Shown here: positions 34,976 to 50,300 of the stretch, one piece after another | Layout of the letters: every line of letters starts with the position of its first letter | Position numbering within the stretch: the first letter of the stretch is position 1 | Assembly (NCBI GenBank): GCA_903813345.2 | Contig: CAIIXF020000012.1 | Location: forward strand, 33,680,572 to 33,740,571 | Direction: 5' to 3' | DNA: 60,000 nt | Source: Owenia fusiformis | Lineage: Eukaryota > Annelida > Polychaeta > Sabellida > Oweniidae | Notes under the pieces: generated by a model | What the model was told of the DNA's origin: nothing | Database searches by the model: none | Seen by the model: the letters and a program-made list of their open reading frames with translations, nothing else | Made by a program: the position numbers and the translations under genes

Positions 34976-37900
34976 TTATTTTTCTGTTAATGAGAGCTGT
35001 AGAATCTGAGCTAGCTCTTCCTCCTCTTGTTTTCGTCTTCTCTCCCTTTCTGCATCCTCTCTCTGTGAAAGCTCCATGGCAAGCCTTAATTGGGCTGCAT
35101 CACTCAAGATGGCAGGGGGCTGTGTACAGATAGATGGCTCTTTGATGTCAGACAGGGGCCCGTTGGCTGGTGGATTCTGGGAATCCATCCCAAGGCTGGC
35201 TTCAATGGCTCTAAAATCACAAAGGCAAACGTTGATATGAGATTTTGTAGAACACACAGGTTTTACATGTACATGAACTTTGAGATTCTTTATCCACACC
35301 TGCATATGCATATCTAAACCTGTACTACCTCTCCCTAAAAAGCAATCCTGGGTTGTTCCAAGGTTCCTAGTGATACTATATGTTACATATTGTGTTTTAT
35401 GTGAAAGTCGGCCTTTAATGTTCTCCGCATTATATGAATTTAATTCTCCAGTAATTCCCATTAAAATTTATCTAAAGCACTTTAAAATCAAGGCCCAGTC
35501 TTTATAAGATAAACATAAGATACTCATATGTTCTTTTGAAAGAAAAGCAAAAAATGCAAGATGTAACCATATATATATTACAGTATGCAATCAACTCATC
35601 AATGCCTTTGATTTGACCAGTTGGAATTTTAATATTATAAAGCAATACTGTCCCTCACCGTTGTAGCTGTCTCTCCTCCTCTGTTTGTAGACTTCTGGGT
35701 AGTGACTGTGGCCCCTCTCCACCTGGGACACCATTAGGACGTGACTTGTTCAGCGCCTCCCAAAAAGTTACCTAAACAACATCAGACATGTCACATTTTT
35801 TGAGACTTTTGTAAAAGCATTGTAATCTTAAATATCTGAGTTTACGACTTTTAGCAACAAAATGAAAATTTTAGATATAGGACAAGGTGGATCAATATAA
35901 AAATGAGATACAAGACAATAGAAATTAACTAATTAAATTCCCATATATTTTCTATTTTATTTTCATTTTTTAGTTTTTCTAAGTTCCTCGGCATACACCT
36001 TCAGGTTTGCAGGCAGTTTAGACTCCATCTTTTACCGATTCAAGATTTTAGCTGTAATTTTATGTTTAACACCAGGTAAGGGTGTTTTCACGCTTGAGAG
36101 GCTCCCAAGACTCGTACACATTCTATTATCAAAGCTCAATTCTTGTATTTTCGGTAGAATAACTTTAGTTACCCTACTATCATACCAAACTAGTTCTCAC
36201 TGCGTTCTCGAAAACGGGCTACAACTGTGTACGAACGGACTAGACCTACTAAGAACCGTTTGTGATCTATTTACTACCTTCATCGAACGTACTCGAACGG
36301 GTAGGTCCTCTAGAACTTAGACAATGCTCAAAATGTTTTCGTGGTCGTCACGTTCTACAATTAGAACGAGTGACAACGTACTAACGACGAGCTGGACGTA
36401 CTACGAACGGAACAGTCGTACTTCAATCCTACTAGGACGTTTCAACAACGAGTTGAACTGTCTAAGGACGTGTTGAGAACGAGGTAGAACTAATTGCAAA
36501 CGGGTTTAAACTGATTAAGAACGTATTTAACACTGCTTATGAACGAGTTAGCAAAAATATAGCTATCACACCAAACAAGTTGCCACTGCGTTCTTCAAAA
36601 CTGGTTTGAAACTGTGTGCGAACGGAATGAACGTAGTTGCAACTTTCTAAGGTCTATTTACGAACTTTATGAACGTTCTCAGACGGGAATGTGATTTTAG
36701 AATTTTGAATCGATTCAAAATTCGATGGCGACCATACCATTCTGTAATCAGGTCATGTTGACCTTCTAGACTAAGGGATGCGTTCTACGACGTTGCACAC
36801 CGACGTGGTGCGACCTGAACGAACTGCGAACGAGATGGACGTATTGAAGACTGTTTAAGAACGAAGAAGCTAATTATTTCAGACATATTTCCCGACCACA
36901 GCCAGATTGAGCCCGTTTTACTACGTTTCCGTAGGACTGGCAAGAACGGGTAAGAACTAGTTTAGTGTGATAGAAGGGTTAGAGCATAACATAAAAATGT
37001 TCAGCCATAAATGCCTATGTGAACACTTTGTACATATGAACTATGAATAAAAGTACATATCATTATGTACCTGGTGTGAAAGCATATTTATGTTTATACT
37101 TGTACATCTATTCTACATAGAAACACAAAAGCACAAGTTTCATGACCTACAACTACTAACCCTAAGTTACATAAGAATAATGGAATTTTACAGCTTAAAG
37201 GCAGAATAGGATCTAGCAAGTAACCTTTCCAAAGAAATGTTTCAATTTTATAGTATTTTGAGGTAAAATCATTCCCTTCCTTTCCTAAAATTCATAGTTA
37301 TTTAATTCCAGGAAAACTTAAGATATTTACACTTATGTGTTCATTTTCTCTTTAGAATGTGGATAGGTTGAGTATGAAACCTCTACAGTAATATAATTTG
37401 TGATGGTACTAGGTCATTGAACATTTTGATTACTATGCCACCTCTATAAATGCCAAGCCCGTAACCAGGGGGGGGGGGGGGTTCGCAGGGTTTGGGCGAA
37501 CCCCCCCTGGCCAAAAATTCTTTCAAAATCATGCATTTTTTCACCATTTTGAGCACTTCTCAAGAATTTTGGATAACTGAACCCCCCTTGGCAAATCCTG
37601 GCTACGGGCCTGAATGCTATATACAGTTGTATACTATTCTAGTATCTGATTCTGCCATAAAAAAGAAATTAGAGAATAGGAAGCACCCATATTTGAAAGC
37701 TACCACCTCAATATAGTTATTAATAGTAAACACCTGACTGAAAATAAAGCGATACAGGCTATTGGTTGAGTGTGTTATAACTTATACAGCGAATACTAGT
37801 TCGACAGAGACATTTTACAGGGACTGTATGTTCTTAAAAGATTTTATTTGCTTAAATTACAGTGCGAGTCAATTGCATTGTGTGTGAATCAAACTAAAAA

Positions 37901-38293
37901 ATTAAGCCATTGAAAAGGACCACATTGCAATATTACATGGAGAAATACAATAACATTTTAGATACAAAAGCTTTTTATATTTTTGATGGCCTCTTTTATT
38001 TTGATGCTTCACTGACATGTAAATTTCCAAAAATAACATGGTTGAAAATCTCTGAATTACAAGAGGCCAAAGCTTTACTGCATATAACGAATTTATCTGA
38101 AATATACAAACATTTTGCATCTAAAATGAATGTATTTTTCCAATCCAAATCTTTAATATTGTTTTGGGGTCCTTTGATTGTTTATAATTTAGGTTTGATT
38201 GAAGCACAATCAAAATGACAATGACTTGCACTATATGGCAGGGTATTAGCAGTGTCCCTCTGTTGTTCATGTCCAGAAAAACAAGCCACCACC

Positions 38294-38331
<38 letters not shown>

Positions 38332-41300
38332 TTGCAAACTAAAATTTGAATACTTACACTCTACAACAAATAGAAACAATATAATGATTAATAAAATACA
38401 CAAATCAGCAGTTTTGCATCGACGTTTCCTGACTCACTAAAGCAAGACTACTGTCATGGTATCATATAAAACAACATATGAAAGCAAAACAGGTCATGTG
38501 ACCCTCTTATGCAAGACCATTGTCATGGCAACATATGCACCCTATGCAGACAGAGCCTGTGGGAAATATTGGGTGCGGAGCAAATGAGCGGAGGGTGCGG
38601 AGCTAACGGTCATTTTTGAATTTAAATTTGGGATATTTCTGAAACTAAGCCGTTTTGGGACTTCAAATATACCAAGATATGTGTATTTGACACCAAATAT
38701 CAATACAATTGTGAAAATAGTAGCGCAATTCATTCTATTGCGACGCAGTGTGCCTTAAACCTTTCCCAGACCTATATATTTTGAAATTATCCTTTTAATA
38801 CTGAGTCCTCAGCATTCATAAAAAATGGTGTTCAAGGTACACTATCTATACAAATTATTTTTGCATCTTGGAAGCCAGGCAGTATCTGTGTGATTTTATA
38901 AAAATTCGGAAATGTTTTTCAGATATGAGCCCCCTCTAAATATTGGGTGCGGAGGGCTCCATAAACGTAGCTCCGCACCCAATATTTAGAGGGGGCTCAT
39001 ATCTGAAGAACATTTCCGAATTTTTATAAAATCACACAGATACTGCCTGGCTTCCAAGATGCAAAAATAATTTGCATGGGTAGTGTATCTTGAACACCAT
39101 TTTTTATGAATACTGGGGACGCAGTATTAAAAGGATAGTCTCAAAATATATAGGTCTGGGAAATGTTTAAGGCATACTGCGTCGCTATAAAATGAATTGC
39201 ACTACTATTTTCACAATTTTATTGATATTTGGTGTCAAATACACATATCTTGGTATATTTGAAGTCCCAAAACGGCTTAGTTTCAGAAATATCCCAATTT
39301 TAAATTCAAAAATGACCGTTAGCTCAGCACCCTCCGCTCATTTGCGCCGCACCCAATATTTCCCACAGGCTCTGTCTGCATAGGGTGATATGAAAGCAAA
39401 ACAATTGGAACAACTTATGTAGATTTTCTCTTTTTAAACATGGTATATGGTGATTACAACATGGCCTTATAATGATTACAACATCACATATGTTGATTAC
39501 AACATCATATATGTTGATTACAACATGGCATATTTAACACAACAGCTAAAGCAACAATAAATCAAGTTGCAAGAGATAATGATAAATTCAACTTCAGCCA
39601 AATGCGGTCAACCGATAAGTAATAATAATTCCATTAGAAACTTAAACAGACAACAATTTCAATTTTGAATTCACAACATACAATTTTATCTTTCTCATAC
39701 AACTGAACATCAGAAAAATAGATTCTGGTCCAGTTTTCTTAATATTCAGAGTAAGGTGAAGAATACTGAATTGACGTCGAAATAATATTTCCAGCTAAGA
39801 ACTCGATTGAGGTAAGGTTGTAGAATTGTACCTTATCATCTTCAGTCCCTGCCTCAAGTAGACTCTGTTGTATTGCAAACTGTAGAAGCTCATCATCTTC
39901 ATCTCTCACTCTCTCATGTCTGTGAGTTACACTGGCTTCAGATTCACCTAAAATCACAGCACCAAACATTTATGTTTTCAAATACAAATTACAGAGGTAC
40001 TTTGTGGAACTGGCAAGGAAAAGTGTGAAACAGGCATGTAGCTGATACTCCAAATTGTATAGAAATGCAACAAATCTTTGTGGAAATGCCTTCATATTGA
40101 ATAAAAATTACAGTAAAACCTGCGAACAGGGAATGCTCTTGGGACTGGAGAAAAGTTTCCTTGTTCAGAGGTTTTCCCTATAGAGAGGGGCCGCACTTTC
40201 AGCAAACTTGCCGCATAAGCATATTTGTATATATATTGATTGATTGTACAAATGCCGACTCGATACTTGGTTACGTTCTCCCCATGTTGATTTTAGCTGC
40301 TGCTAGCGTCTAATGATGTCTAGTTGACGTAATTATTGAAATGATGTGTAGAGATGCATTGCTAAGAACTGAGTTTCAAGTTTCATCAACCCCATTTTAT
40401 ATCATTGATAATCTAGAAGTTGGACCAGTAAAAGATTTAAAGAGATTTGGCTCAACATGACCATGTACTTACTATCTGTTATCTCCATAAAACAATTGTG
40501 TCAGTCCCTAGATTATCACAACTGATTTGATGTAATTAGGTTTTTGAAAGGAAGAATTGGTGTCATGATAATAAGTAACAAACAGATTAGTATTAGTTTT
40601 AAATAAATCAGGGTAATTAACAGTGGGTGGGATGCTACATCATGTCGACAATTGGCTTATCTTAATCTCAATCATATTAATCCAAGCTTTTTATATTCAG
40701 ATATTGGCTTAAGACTTTCACACCTCTGAAAAATAATGGAATATACAGTGTCACCAATATTCCATATTCCTTGTTCACAGGTGAATTTTCATAATTTGCC
40801 CCAAAATAGTGTTCCTTGTTCCCTGTTCACAGGTTTTCCCTACAGAGAGGGTCCATTAACATGTAAGTGAATGGAAAAATATTCGGTTCTTTTGAAAAGC
40901 ATTCCTTGTTCATAGGTTTTCCCTACAGAGAGGTATTCCATCGGACAGGTTTTACTGTATATAGAAATTCCTCCAAAATGTTAAGACATGTCTTCAAATT
41001 GTATATTGAATTGCCTTACAATTGTGTTGAAATGCATTCACATGCATGGAAATAACTTAAAATTACCTTATAGAAATAACAGAAATGCCTTCAAATTATG
41101 TAGAAAATACTAGTACTAGAAATCCCTTCCAATTTAGTGATGCTGTACAAATCTTTTTGCAATGTGTGAAAAAATTAGGGCAATTCTACATTTCGCGATT
41201 CGCTCTTTGAATCAGAACGTTCGCAAATATGTACTGAAAAGGCACTCAAAAAGGACAAAATTTGATTGGTCAATATTTTCTCACTATGCATTTCGCGTAG

Positions 41301-44300
41301 CTATTTGCGTGACCCGAAAGTTCAAAATCAAACTAATTACGCAATTTTGTTTTTACACTCGCACGCTAAATAAAACAATGACAACATCGGAAGTATTCTT
41401 CTTTGTCATTGCTTTAATAGTCAGTATACGGAGTTTAATCAATAAAAGATTGTACAATTAACAACAAAATTCGGAAACGAGTACTATAGCTTTGCTTTCG
41501 GACCACTGAACAGAGTGACCTAGATAATAGCGACGCTTCTTCTTTGGTCTACTGCTCAGTTATGTGTTGGTTTTCAACGTAACTCTATGATGTAATTTGA
41601 AGATGAATACTTTTATTCAGCTGTTGCATCGATGTTGCAGTTTGTAGTGCGGTAAGATTGGTATGAAAGTATTGAAAGTCGAATGGAATTGTTTTTTCCA
41701 ATATGGCGACTAGTCAACTGATCATGTGACCTTCTCTTCCGGAATATTTTCTCACTTTTCAATTATCGTTTTCACCACGCTATGAATCAATACAATGAAA
41801 AAAATAGCTGTTATATAAAGATTAATAAGAGATCAATCGTTTATAATAATTTTTTCTGTACCCTCGTACGGGGATATGAACGAATATATCGTTTGAAAAA
41901 TAGGTGTGAAAATCCCCATGTTAAACCTTTAAGGGAAAACAAGGAAGTATAAATTTGTTCCTCCGCGAACTGCATCATGGGAAATATTTTGACCTTATAA
42001 GGAAAGATTTTCGCGTCTCCTCTTTTGAAGAGGGAACAGCGATTTCGACAATTACCCAAATGCGAGTAGGTAGTTACCAGTTTCACCACCAGGTGGCTGA
42101 TTCGGGTCAATTAACATGGCAGGTATATAAGAAAGTTCCCTTAAACTTGAATATTATTAATTTAAGTGGCTCAATTTCCATATAACCCTTATGTGTCTGA
42201 TACTTATACTAATGAAAATATGTCCAGTAAAGCAAAATATTATCTGTCCACTCAAAGAAAAGATATATCATTTTTTGTGATTTTATAGCATGGGGTCTAT
42301 GGGGAATCTCCCCGAGCTAGAAGTCACATTTTCAAAGAAAATTAATTTTTCAAAGTTGATAAACACTTTTTAAAACCACATTTCTAGATGTAATTTTACA
42401 TGTAGATTTCAAATATGATATTACTTTGACTGAATTTTTAATTTTTAATGACGTAAATCAAGATTATTTCTACTCGCATGTGGGTTATTGACTCAATGTA
42501 TAGTGGGTGCTTTAATACACTCATGTCTTGAATCCTTTTGAATCAGGCTACAACCCTCATTCAAAGTCTGATACAAAACATTCATGCATAAAATCATCCA
42601 CAATTCATTGAGCTCAGGAATAAGTCCTTTAACCTCTTGACTACCTGGAGTGACGGGATTTCTTGTCACCTCAGAAATGATCTTGAAACCCAGAGTGACG
42701 AGAAAATCCGTTACAAAATTGTTCACTAAAATTGATCTTATTTGAACAATTTTCATCCAATTTACACAAAAATTGTTTTAAAACATGTCGAAATGATCAC
42801 TGCCATCTAATTTTACGAAGTTGAGCATCTAAAGTTGTATAGGTATATAGTAAAATGTCAAAAGGTGGCAAAAATGAAAAATTCTCTGGTTTCAACTGAT
42901 TTTAGAGCCCGGGAATAAGTCCTTCAATTATAATTTTAACTATTTACCTATCCTTGAGAAAGATGCTGGTGCTTCAAAAATGTTATCTTCAACGATACAG
43001 GTAGAAATATCACCATCTTCAACAATGGTGACTCCTTCAATTGGTGAATCCCGAGCGAATATATTTCCAAAGGTAATCTTTGCATTGAGAACATGGAAAA
43101 GTGGAATTTCTGAAAAGCATCACATCAATGGATAACATGAATTTTTCTTGGATAAATTATAGGGGTTGCAATTGGTGTTCGTGGAATAAAATAGCAAACT
43201 CTACTGATTCAAATGAAAATGTCCTACATCTAGCTATATTTATCGTTCATGTACATGTATGTTTGTATAATCAATGCCTGTGTACCGTACATACCATACA
43301 CACATTGCTATATGTACCATTCAGTTAAGGCTGAATATATTTAAACTAATAACATTGGTATCTTACCTATCTTAACTGGAAAGCCTGCTGGTAATGTAAG
43401 AGTAATAAAATCTCGTAGTTTAGCGAAGTGTGCGTTACTAGTAGCCATCAGATCTATGATCGGAATCACCTGCTCCTGTAGTGACAACGGGTAGTCTTCA
43501 CAAAGAGAGAGGTTTGCCTTGAATTTTTGTATTTTGGTAGATTGTTCTATGGGGCGCCCAATATCACGATCTCCAAGCTCTATTCTATCATTGAAATATT
43601 CCTCTGGTGTTATGTGACTAGGATTGTAGAGTCTTTCGTGCTCTAGGATTTCCTGGAATGTAAAATTAGTATTAGTAATTAGTATTAGTATCCCATTAGT
43701 ATGGGATATTATTTTATGCATATACAGTACATCTTTGATTTACGGAATAATACGGAGGAGTCACACCATTTTGAAAAATTGCAATTCCAGGTATGATTTT
43801 TTCCTCATTCATGCATGAAATTCACTGATAAATTTCATTTCTTCCCATCAACAAAAAAAAGATACATGTCTCTCCTCAACTTTTCCTGTCCTTTCTCAGA
43901 ATCCTAAATGCTCCTGATCATTTTAGCCATTTTTGAGAGAATTTAGCCATTTTTGAGAGAATTTAGCCATTTTTGAGAGAACTCTGAAGATCCATCACTT
44001 TTCCAGGTCGGGAGAAAACCATAATAACGTTTCATGGCAACCATGTGTGAGCAAAATAATGAATAAACACAAGGAGCACACACATCTCTAAATCACAACC
44101 TCAAGGTTACGGCACAAATTCGCCTAGCTCGAAATTGCTGGCACTCGAGCCCTCTCGGCCGATTCGACAACCCCAAAAGATCGTTTGAAAAATTAAAGAA
44201 AAAAGCTGGTGAATGAATCGAGTGTCCATTCACAAAAAATTAAATGTCAATTATTCATAAATATATTTACTCCATTATTAGCTCCTTGGACTTTTTCTTC

Positions 44301-47300
44301 TTTTTCAGCAAAGCCTAAAAATGATTCGAGCGGATTTCGAGCCTGGGCGGGATTTTTCTTTTTGTCTTGTTCTGTCATGTGTTCTGTTCTAGTTTTTGTG
44401 ACAAGTTCCACGTTTGTTGCATTAAACACCTAAAAAGAAAATTTACCAGTTTGGGTTACACATCAATTATTAAGCATAAACCAGATATTACAGCCAAATA
44501 CAAAGTGGCTCAACAAAAATGTTACAACCAAAAAATTGTATTTGTACTTTTAATAATTTGGGAATTCACCCTAAAGAAAACTCAAGTCCTTTAAGCGAAC
44601 TCTCTCAATTAATTTGACACCAGAAGATTTAAAATCCTTCCATGGTTGACTACATAGGACATCTTTCACTGAAATCCCTTGTTTCAAACTCCCAAGTTTT
44701 CTGCAACTTAAAAGTACAAAATGTAACTCTGACTCTGAAACTATCTCTGTATCTCAATAGCCAGTATAGAGCATCCTCCTAAGCATGTATCCTGAATAAC
44801 CAATTTGGAAGCGCCCGATTAAACTGAATCACTGGTCTAATTATGTGCAATGACTTATACATGATTTCTGTCGCAGTGTTGCGAAAGCCAATCAGATTGC
44901 GAGTTCTTAATAAGGGAAATGCTAACTGCTTATCGCAGGGGGTAAAAAGAAAGAATATATTCTGGATTTTGAAGCCCTGTGATTGGAGATTGGTATCGAG
45001 AGGCACTTTGTGTTTATTTCTCTATGAGAGGCATATATAAATGAATTGCTTACCTTACAGTTGTAGCCATTTACAGTTTCTGACTTTTCACTTCTCCAAC
45101 CCCATATTCCAGTTTTATTCCTGAAATAATGTGAACAATTTTTGTTATTTTTATATAACATAAAATATAGAGAATAGACCATAATTCTTTACAGTAACGA
45201 TATTAGTGTAACAGAAATGCACTGTTTTTGTTTCATTTTTATATTTTAAGTCAAAATATATTTAGAGTTGACCTGAATTAATAATTCACTATTTTAGTGA
45301 AGTCAAATACAAAGCATTGGTTTTATAAAAAAAACAAAGGGACTAAAAAAAGAGTTTTGATCGTGAATGTTGATTGCAGTCTTTTTCCTCTTCTACATCT
45401 GTTTCAATCATGCTTTCATTTTCTTCATGAAAATACTGTTACCTTTCAAAAGATATTTTATCTGTATCTACATATGTGGTAACGAGTGGTGTTGTTAGAC
45501 GTGCAGCAACAGCGTCTTCATGGGGCCTCAGTAAATTGGGGTCAACTGGTCCAGGGAGGACTTGCATGGTCTCTGTGTATACGACACTTGCATCATGGTC
45601 GACTTCCATAGCAACTGCAGAATTCACTAAAATAAATACACATCAAATTAACACCAAGATTGTGGGTGTACATTTTTTTTTTTTTTTTATTAATCATCTT
45701 TATTATATTCCATAAAATACAGATATACAAACTTAAACAATTGCCAAAGTCTAATGACATTAACGGCAATTTTGAGTGAAATCCAAAGGAATGTTATTAA
45801 ATTTTTACATAATAAGTTATTTTTATGTCATGTTATTGTTAAAATAGATGAAAAAAAGTCAATAAAATATCATCACACTACACTCGTATATCACAAAGAT
45901 GTGTAAGATTTTGTCCCTTGGCCAGAGGGATTTCAGTTGTAACATGTTGTAATCGATTACATGTCCAAAAGATCTAGACCCTGGTGGATATAATTATCTA
46001 CTATGTTCATTAGTTTCTCATTGACATCTATTGAAAATTTATTATCTCCAAAAAGTAAGAACTGGGATTGATCATGCATATTAAGTCCATCATAGTGGGT
46101 ACGGATCCCTATCGTCTCCAATCCTGCAAGTAGTGTTGTTCTCTGTTCTGTCAGCAGTGGGCATTTCAACAGGAAATGTAAAGTTGTCTGGTTTGTATTG
46201 TCACATAAACATTTAGGATTAGCAACCCGTTCAAAGTTGTGTGCATGGAGGTGAGCTTGCAAGAGAAGTCCAGACCTGAGTCGGTTTAAAGGAATTTCTA
46301 GGTAGCGAGGCATGGCATTTTTTAGTTTTGACGTTGATAGGGTAGAAGCATGGCTTCCATCGCCTCTTACTATTCTTTTAAATCTTGAAATTGGCTGGCC
46401 AATTCTATAATCTGGTGGAAGGTTATTCCAAAGGGCCATACCTTTAAAAATTGTAGATTTCTTAGCCAAAGCGCTTGTTTGAAGGGGAATCTTATAGTCC
46501 CTGTGGCTCCTTAGTGAGCGCACTTGTATATCATTCTCATAGGACCTGACAAGATTACAAATGAAAGGGGGAAAGTTATTATATCTTGCTTTAAAAATAA
46601 ATATTTTGAGATGTTCCTCTCTTCTAGAGGATAAAGTTTTCCAGTTTATTGACGAGAGAACTTTATTAGTGTTTGAGCCATGGATTGCTCCAGAGACTAG
46701 ACATGCTGCTCTATAATGTAACCGTTCAAGAGATTGCAATTTGGTATCTGATGCACTATTGTATATGATGTCACAATAATCAAAATGAGGTAGTATGTAC
46801 GCATTATATAAAGTTTCAAGGTGCTTGCTTGACAAGATCTTGCAGAGTTTCTTCATGGGCCTCATCAGGCTTGTTACTTTGTTAATTAAGTGGTCAATGT
46901 GAGCGTTGAAGTTTAGGTGCTGGTCAAGAGTAAGTCCGAGGTGTTTATGAGTATTACATCTAGGGACTATTTCCCCGTTCATTTTCAGAGGAGGAGGTTC
47001 AATATTAATGTTTCTATGTCCAGTGAATATCAAATCAGCGCTTTTCTGTGCTTTGAATAACATTTTCCAAGTTGCGGCCCATTGGTCTAAGTGGTCCAAA
47101 TCACTTTGAATGGGTTCATGAATATCGAGAAATATTTCATTTACATCAAAAGGATTATGGAGTGAGGTGTCATCTGCGAATATGAAAGTCTTTGAAACAA
47201 GACCATCCGGTAAGTCGTTGATATATATCAAAAATAGGAGGGGTCCCAATACTGAACCCTGAGGAACTCCTGCGTTAATTTTATAATTCTTGATCTGAGG

Positions 47301-50300
47301 GTTGTTATTATGTATTTGTGTATCTGATTCTTGAGCATCTGTATGTTGAACAGAGGACCATTCTGATAAGTTATTATTGACCTTAACTCTGATACGCCTA
47401 TCACATAAGTATGATTTAATGAGATTAATAAAATTGTTGTTACAACCATAGCCTTTTAATTTAGTTATCAATAAGTTGTGCGGGACAACGTCAAAAGCTG
47501 AACTCAGGTCCAAAAAGATTGAGCGTATATGCTCTTTATTATCAATATGTTGATGAAGATCATGTACAATATTTATTAGTTGATTTGTTGTTCCATGTTT
47601 AGGTAAGAACCCACTTTGGAGTTTATACAAGAGATTGTGCTCGAGAAGATGAGAAAGCAAATGTCTATGAATAATGCGTTCGAAAACTTTAGACAAAGTA
47701 CTTAGGAGAGTTACAGGTATATAATTGGAGGCAATGGTTGAGTCACCTTTTTTGTAAATTGGAATAACTATTCCCTCCTTCCAAATATCTGGAAAAATAT
47801 TCTCGTCAAGTATTCTATTAAATAGATTGCTTACTGGTAATGAAAAAGAGCTGGCACACATTTTTAACATCTTGTTTGAGATTTCATCAGGACCAGGAGA
47901 TTTATGTACATCTAACTCGTTAAGTAGTTCAAAGACCTCTTGTTGTGAAGTTCTGAAGTTTTGGAGTATTTGATTGGTTCTGCTTGGAAAAATAGGTGTA
48001 AGATTTGCATTATTTTCAATCAGATTTTTCTGTACAAAGTATTTCATGAGCATATTAGATTTGTCCAAACTGGAGCATGCAGGAACGTCATTATTAGGCA
48101 GGTATAAAACTGGAATGGAAGAAATACTGTTTTTACCTAACAATTCTTTGATGAGTGTCCAATAATTAATTGAATTTTTATCACAATTTTCAATTTTGAA
48201 AGTAACATTAGATAAGTAGTCACTTTTAGCTGTTTCTATTAATTCTTTGACTTTGCGACTTTGGGTTACATACTTTTCTTTATATGTTGCATTGTCAGTG
48301 GATTTGAATTTGTGATGAAGCCTATTTCTTTTATAAATCTCATTTTTAATGGAACTATTGAACCATGGTTGGTCATCAAATCTTGTTGAACGAATATTAT
48401 TTTTAACATTGGGTGTACATTGGTGGGGTACATTGAGTGCAACCATAGTCACCTCTATTTTTTGAAAAATTTTTCTTTATTTTCTGTTCCCTGAAGATTT
48501 TGTTCATGGTGCTGAAGTATAGGAGATTCAGAGGAAAAAGGAACTGATGATAGAGACTAACTAACTAACTGATAGTAGCAACCCCTAGTAAAATCCTGGG
48601 GATTCCCCTGAAGATGTTCTTTGCAATATATTTGCAAGCTCATGTTTAATTCAATATAAGCTTTATAAGAATAAGATTTTGATTAATTATTTTGAAATAT
48701 CAATTGTAAGAAATATACAGTGAAACCTATTGAGTGAAACATCTCTGTATAGGAGGAACTGCTCCATGAGTGGACTTCAAAGACAAAGTCCCATTACCTG
48801 TTACCACAATATAAAATAAAATGAACCTCTATTAGTGCAACACCTTCCAAATGGAACACCACAGAATGATGCAAGTAATTAGCAAAGGGGAAGTTCCCGG
48901 AGGGGGTTCCAGCACATCATGCAGTATTTCACCACTTTCAGTACTTTTCGAGTGATTTTAGGCCAAAAATTGTCAAAGAACCCCACTGGAATTGTTTAAA
49001 AACTGACCCCTCCGTTGCAAAAATGGCTATGAGCCCAAGGTGTTCCATTAATCCAGGTTTTACCAAAAGGCTCACAATTACCTTGACGGACAGATGGACA
49101 AGTGAGTGATTGCTCACCATGTGAGCTAAAAAGACTCACCTTGGCCTCTGAATATGAAACTCCTGCTCCCTCTCTGCCAGTTCATATTGTCAAAGCCCAA
49201 TAGGGTTGTGTCTATACGTACATTTGCACCACTTTTCCATACCTTGTATGTGTCACTGGGACACATCCTTGACACCAATGGCACTGCAATGACACATTTA
49301 ACATGACTCAATGAGGTGACATATCTTGTGTGTTTGGCACTTCACCTAATCAACGGCACTATTCAATTTCAATTCAACTTTTTATTTATTTCATAATTCT
49401 TATATAATATACACTATAAAAACAAGCCGCTAGACACCCTAGTGGGTATATGTTGCGGTTTAACAGAAATTATTAAAATGACATCTAGACTACATATAAA
49501 AGAAAACACTTATATTATGTTACATGTAGGTATATATAATAACATATAAAACATAACTTTATGAGATGTCATCTTACATGTGTTTGAAGTATACAGGGGA
49601 ATATGTAAGCACTCGACATATGATCGGGAGGTTGTAGGTTCAATTCTCACCAATGGTGGAGTGACATTTCACATCACAGCCCTTAGCAGAGGACTTGATC
49701 CTATGTCTCAAATTAACCAATTGAACATCAGATTTTCTCTACACAAATCAAAAATGTATCTTACTTGAATCATGCTAATTACTTACCCCAGCTTGTGAAT
49801 TCCCATTTCATTTCAACATAGAAATCAGAGGCCTCTCGCAGTTTTTGTAGGAGCCCAGGTACCCCCTCTGCCCTCCGTGTATACCTCTGGTAGTCCCTGT
49901 ATTGTAGAACCAGCTGGACGAGCTCTGGATCACCAGTGGCTATAGCTTCTTGAAGGGCTGAATGTGAAAAAAACAGAGAATATATTGGATATTCAATGAC
50001 AGTAAAATCTGTATATCTGAACACCAAGCTCTCATCTGAACACCTCTCAATATGAATGCAGTCCAATGTTTTAATCTATCATAGGGGGGCCACAAAAAAA
50101 AATTGGGCCCAAAAAGGCCATAAGGCCCCAAAAAGAGGGCCTTTTTTACCATAACTGGGCCTTTTAAAGCCTTATTTTTTTAATTTCATGCCAAATTTTG
50201 AAGAAAATGGGCCTCAAAATTTCAAAATTAGGGCCCACTTTTTGGTTTTAGGGGCCCAAAATTTTTTTGAAGTTAAAGTTTTTTCTCTGAACTGAAATTT

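Noticed and set aside
38542-39383. Two nearly identical 63-codon frames on opposite strands
   Set aside because: They are mirror copies forced by the palindrome, with no homologue recognised and no independent evidence of translation.
49575-49660. A functional tRNA gene
   Set aside because: Only a B-box-like sequence is present; acceptor and D arms cannot be folded.
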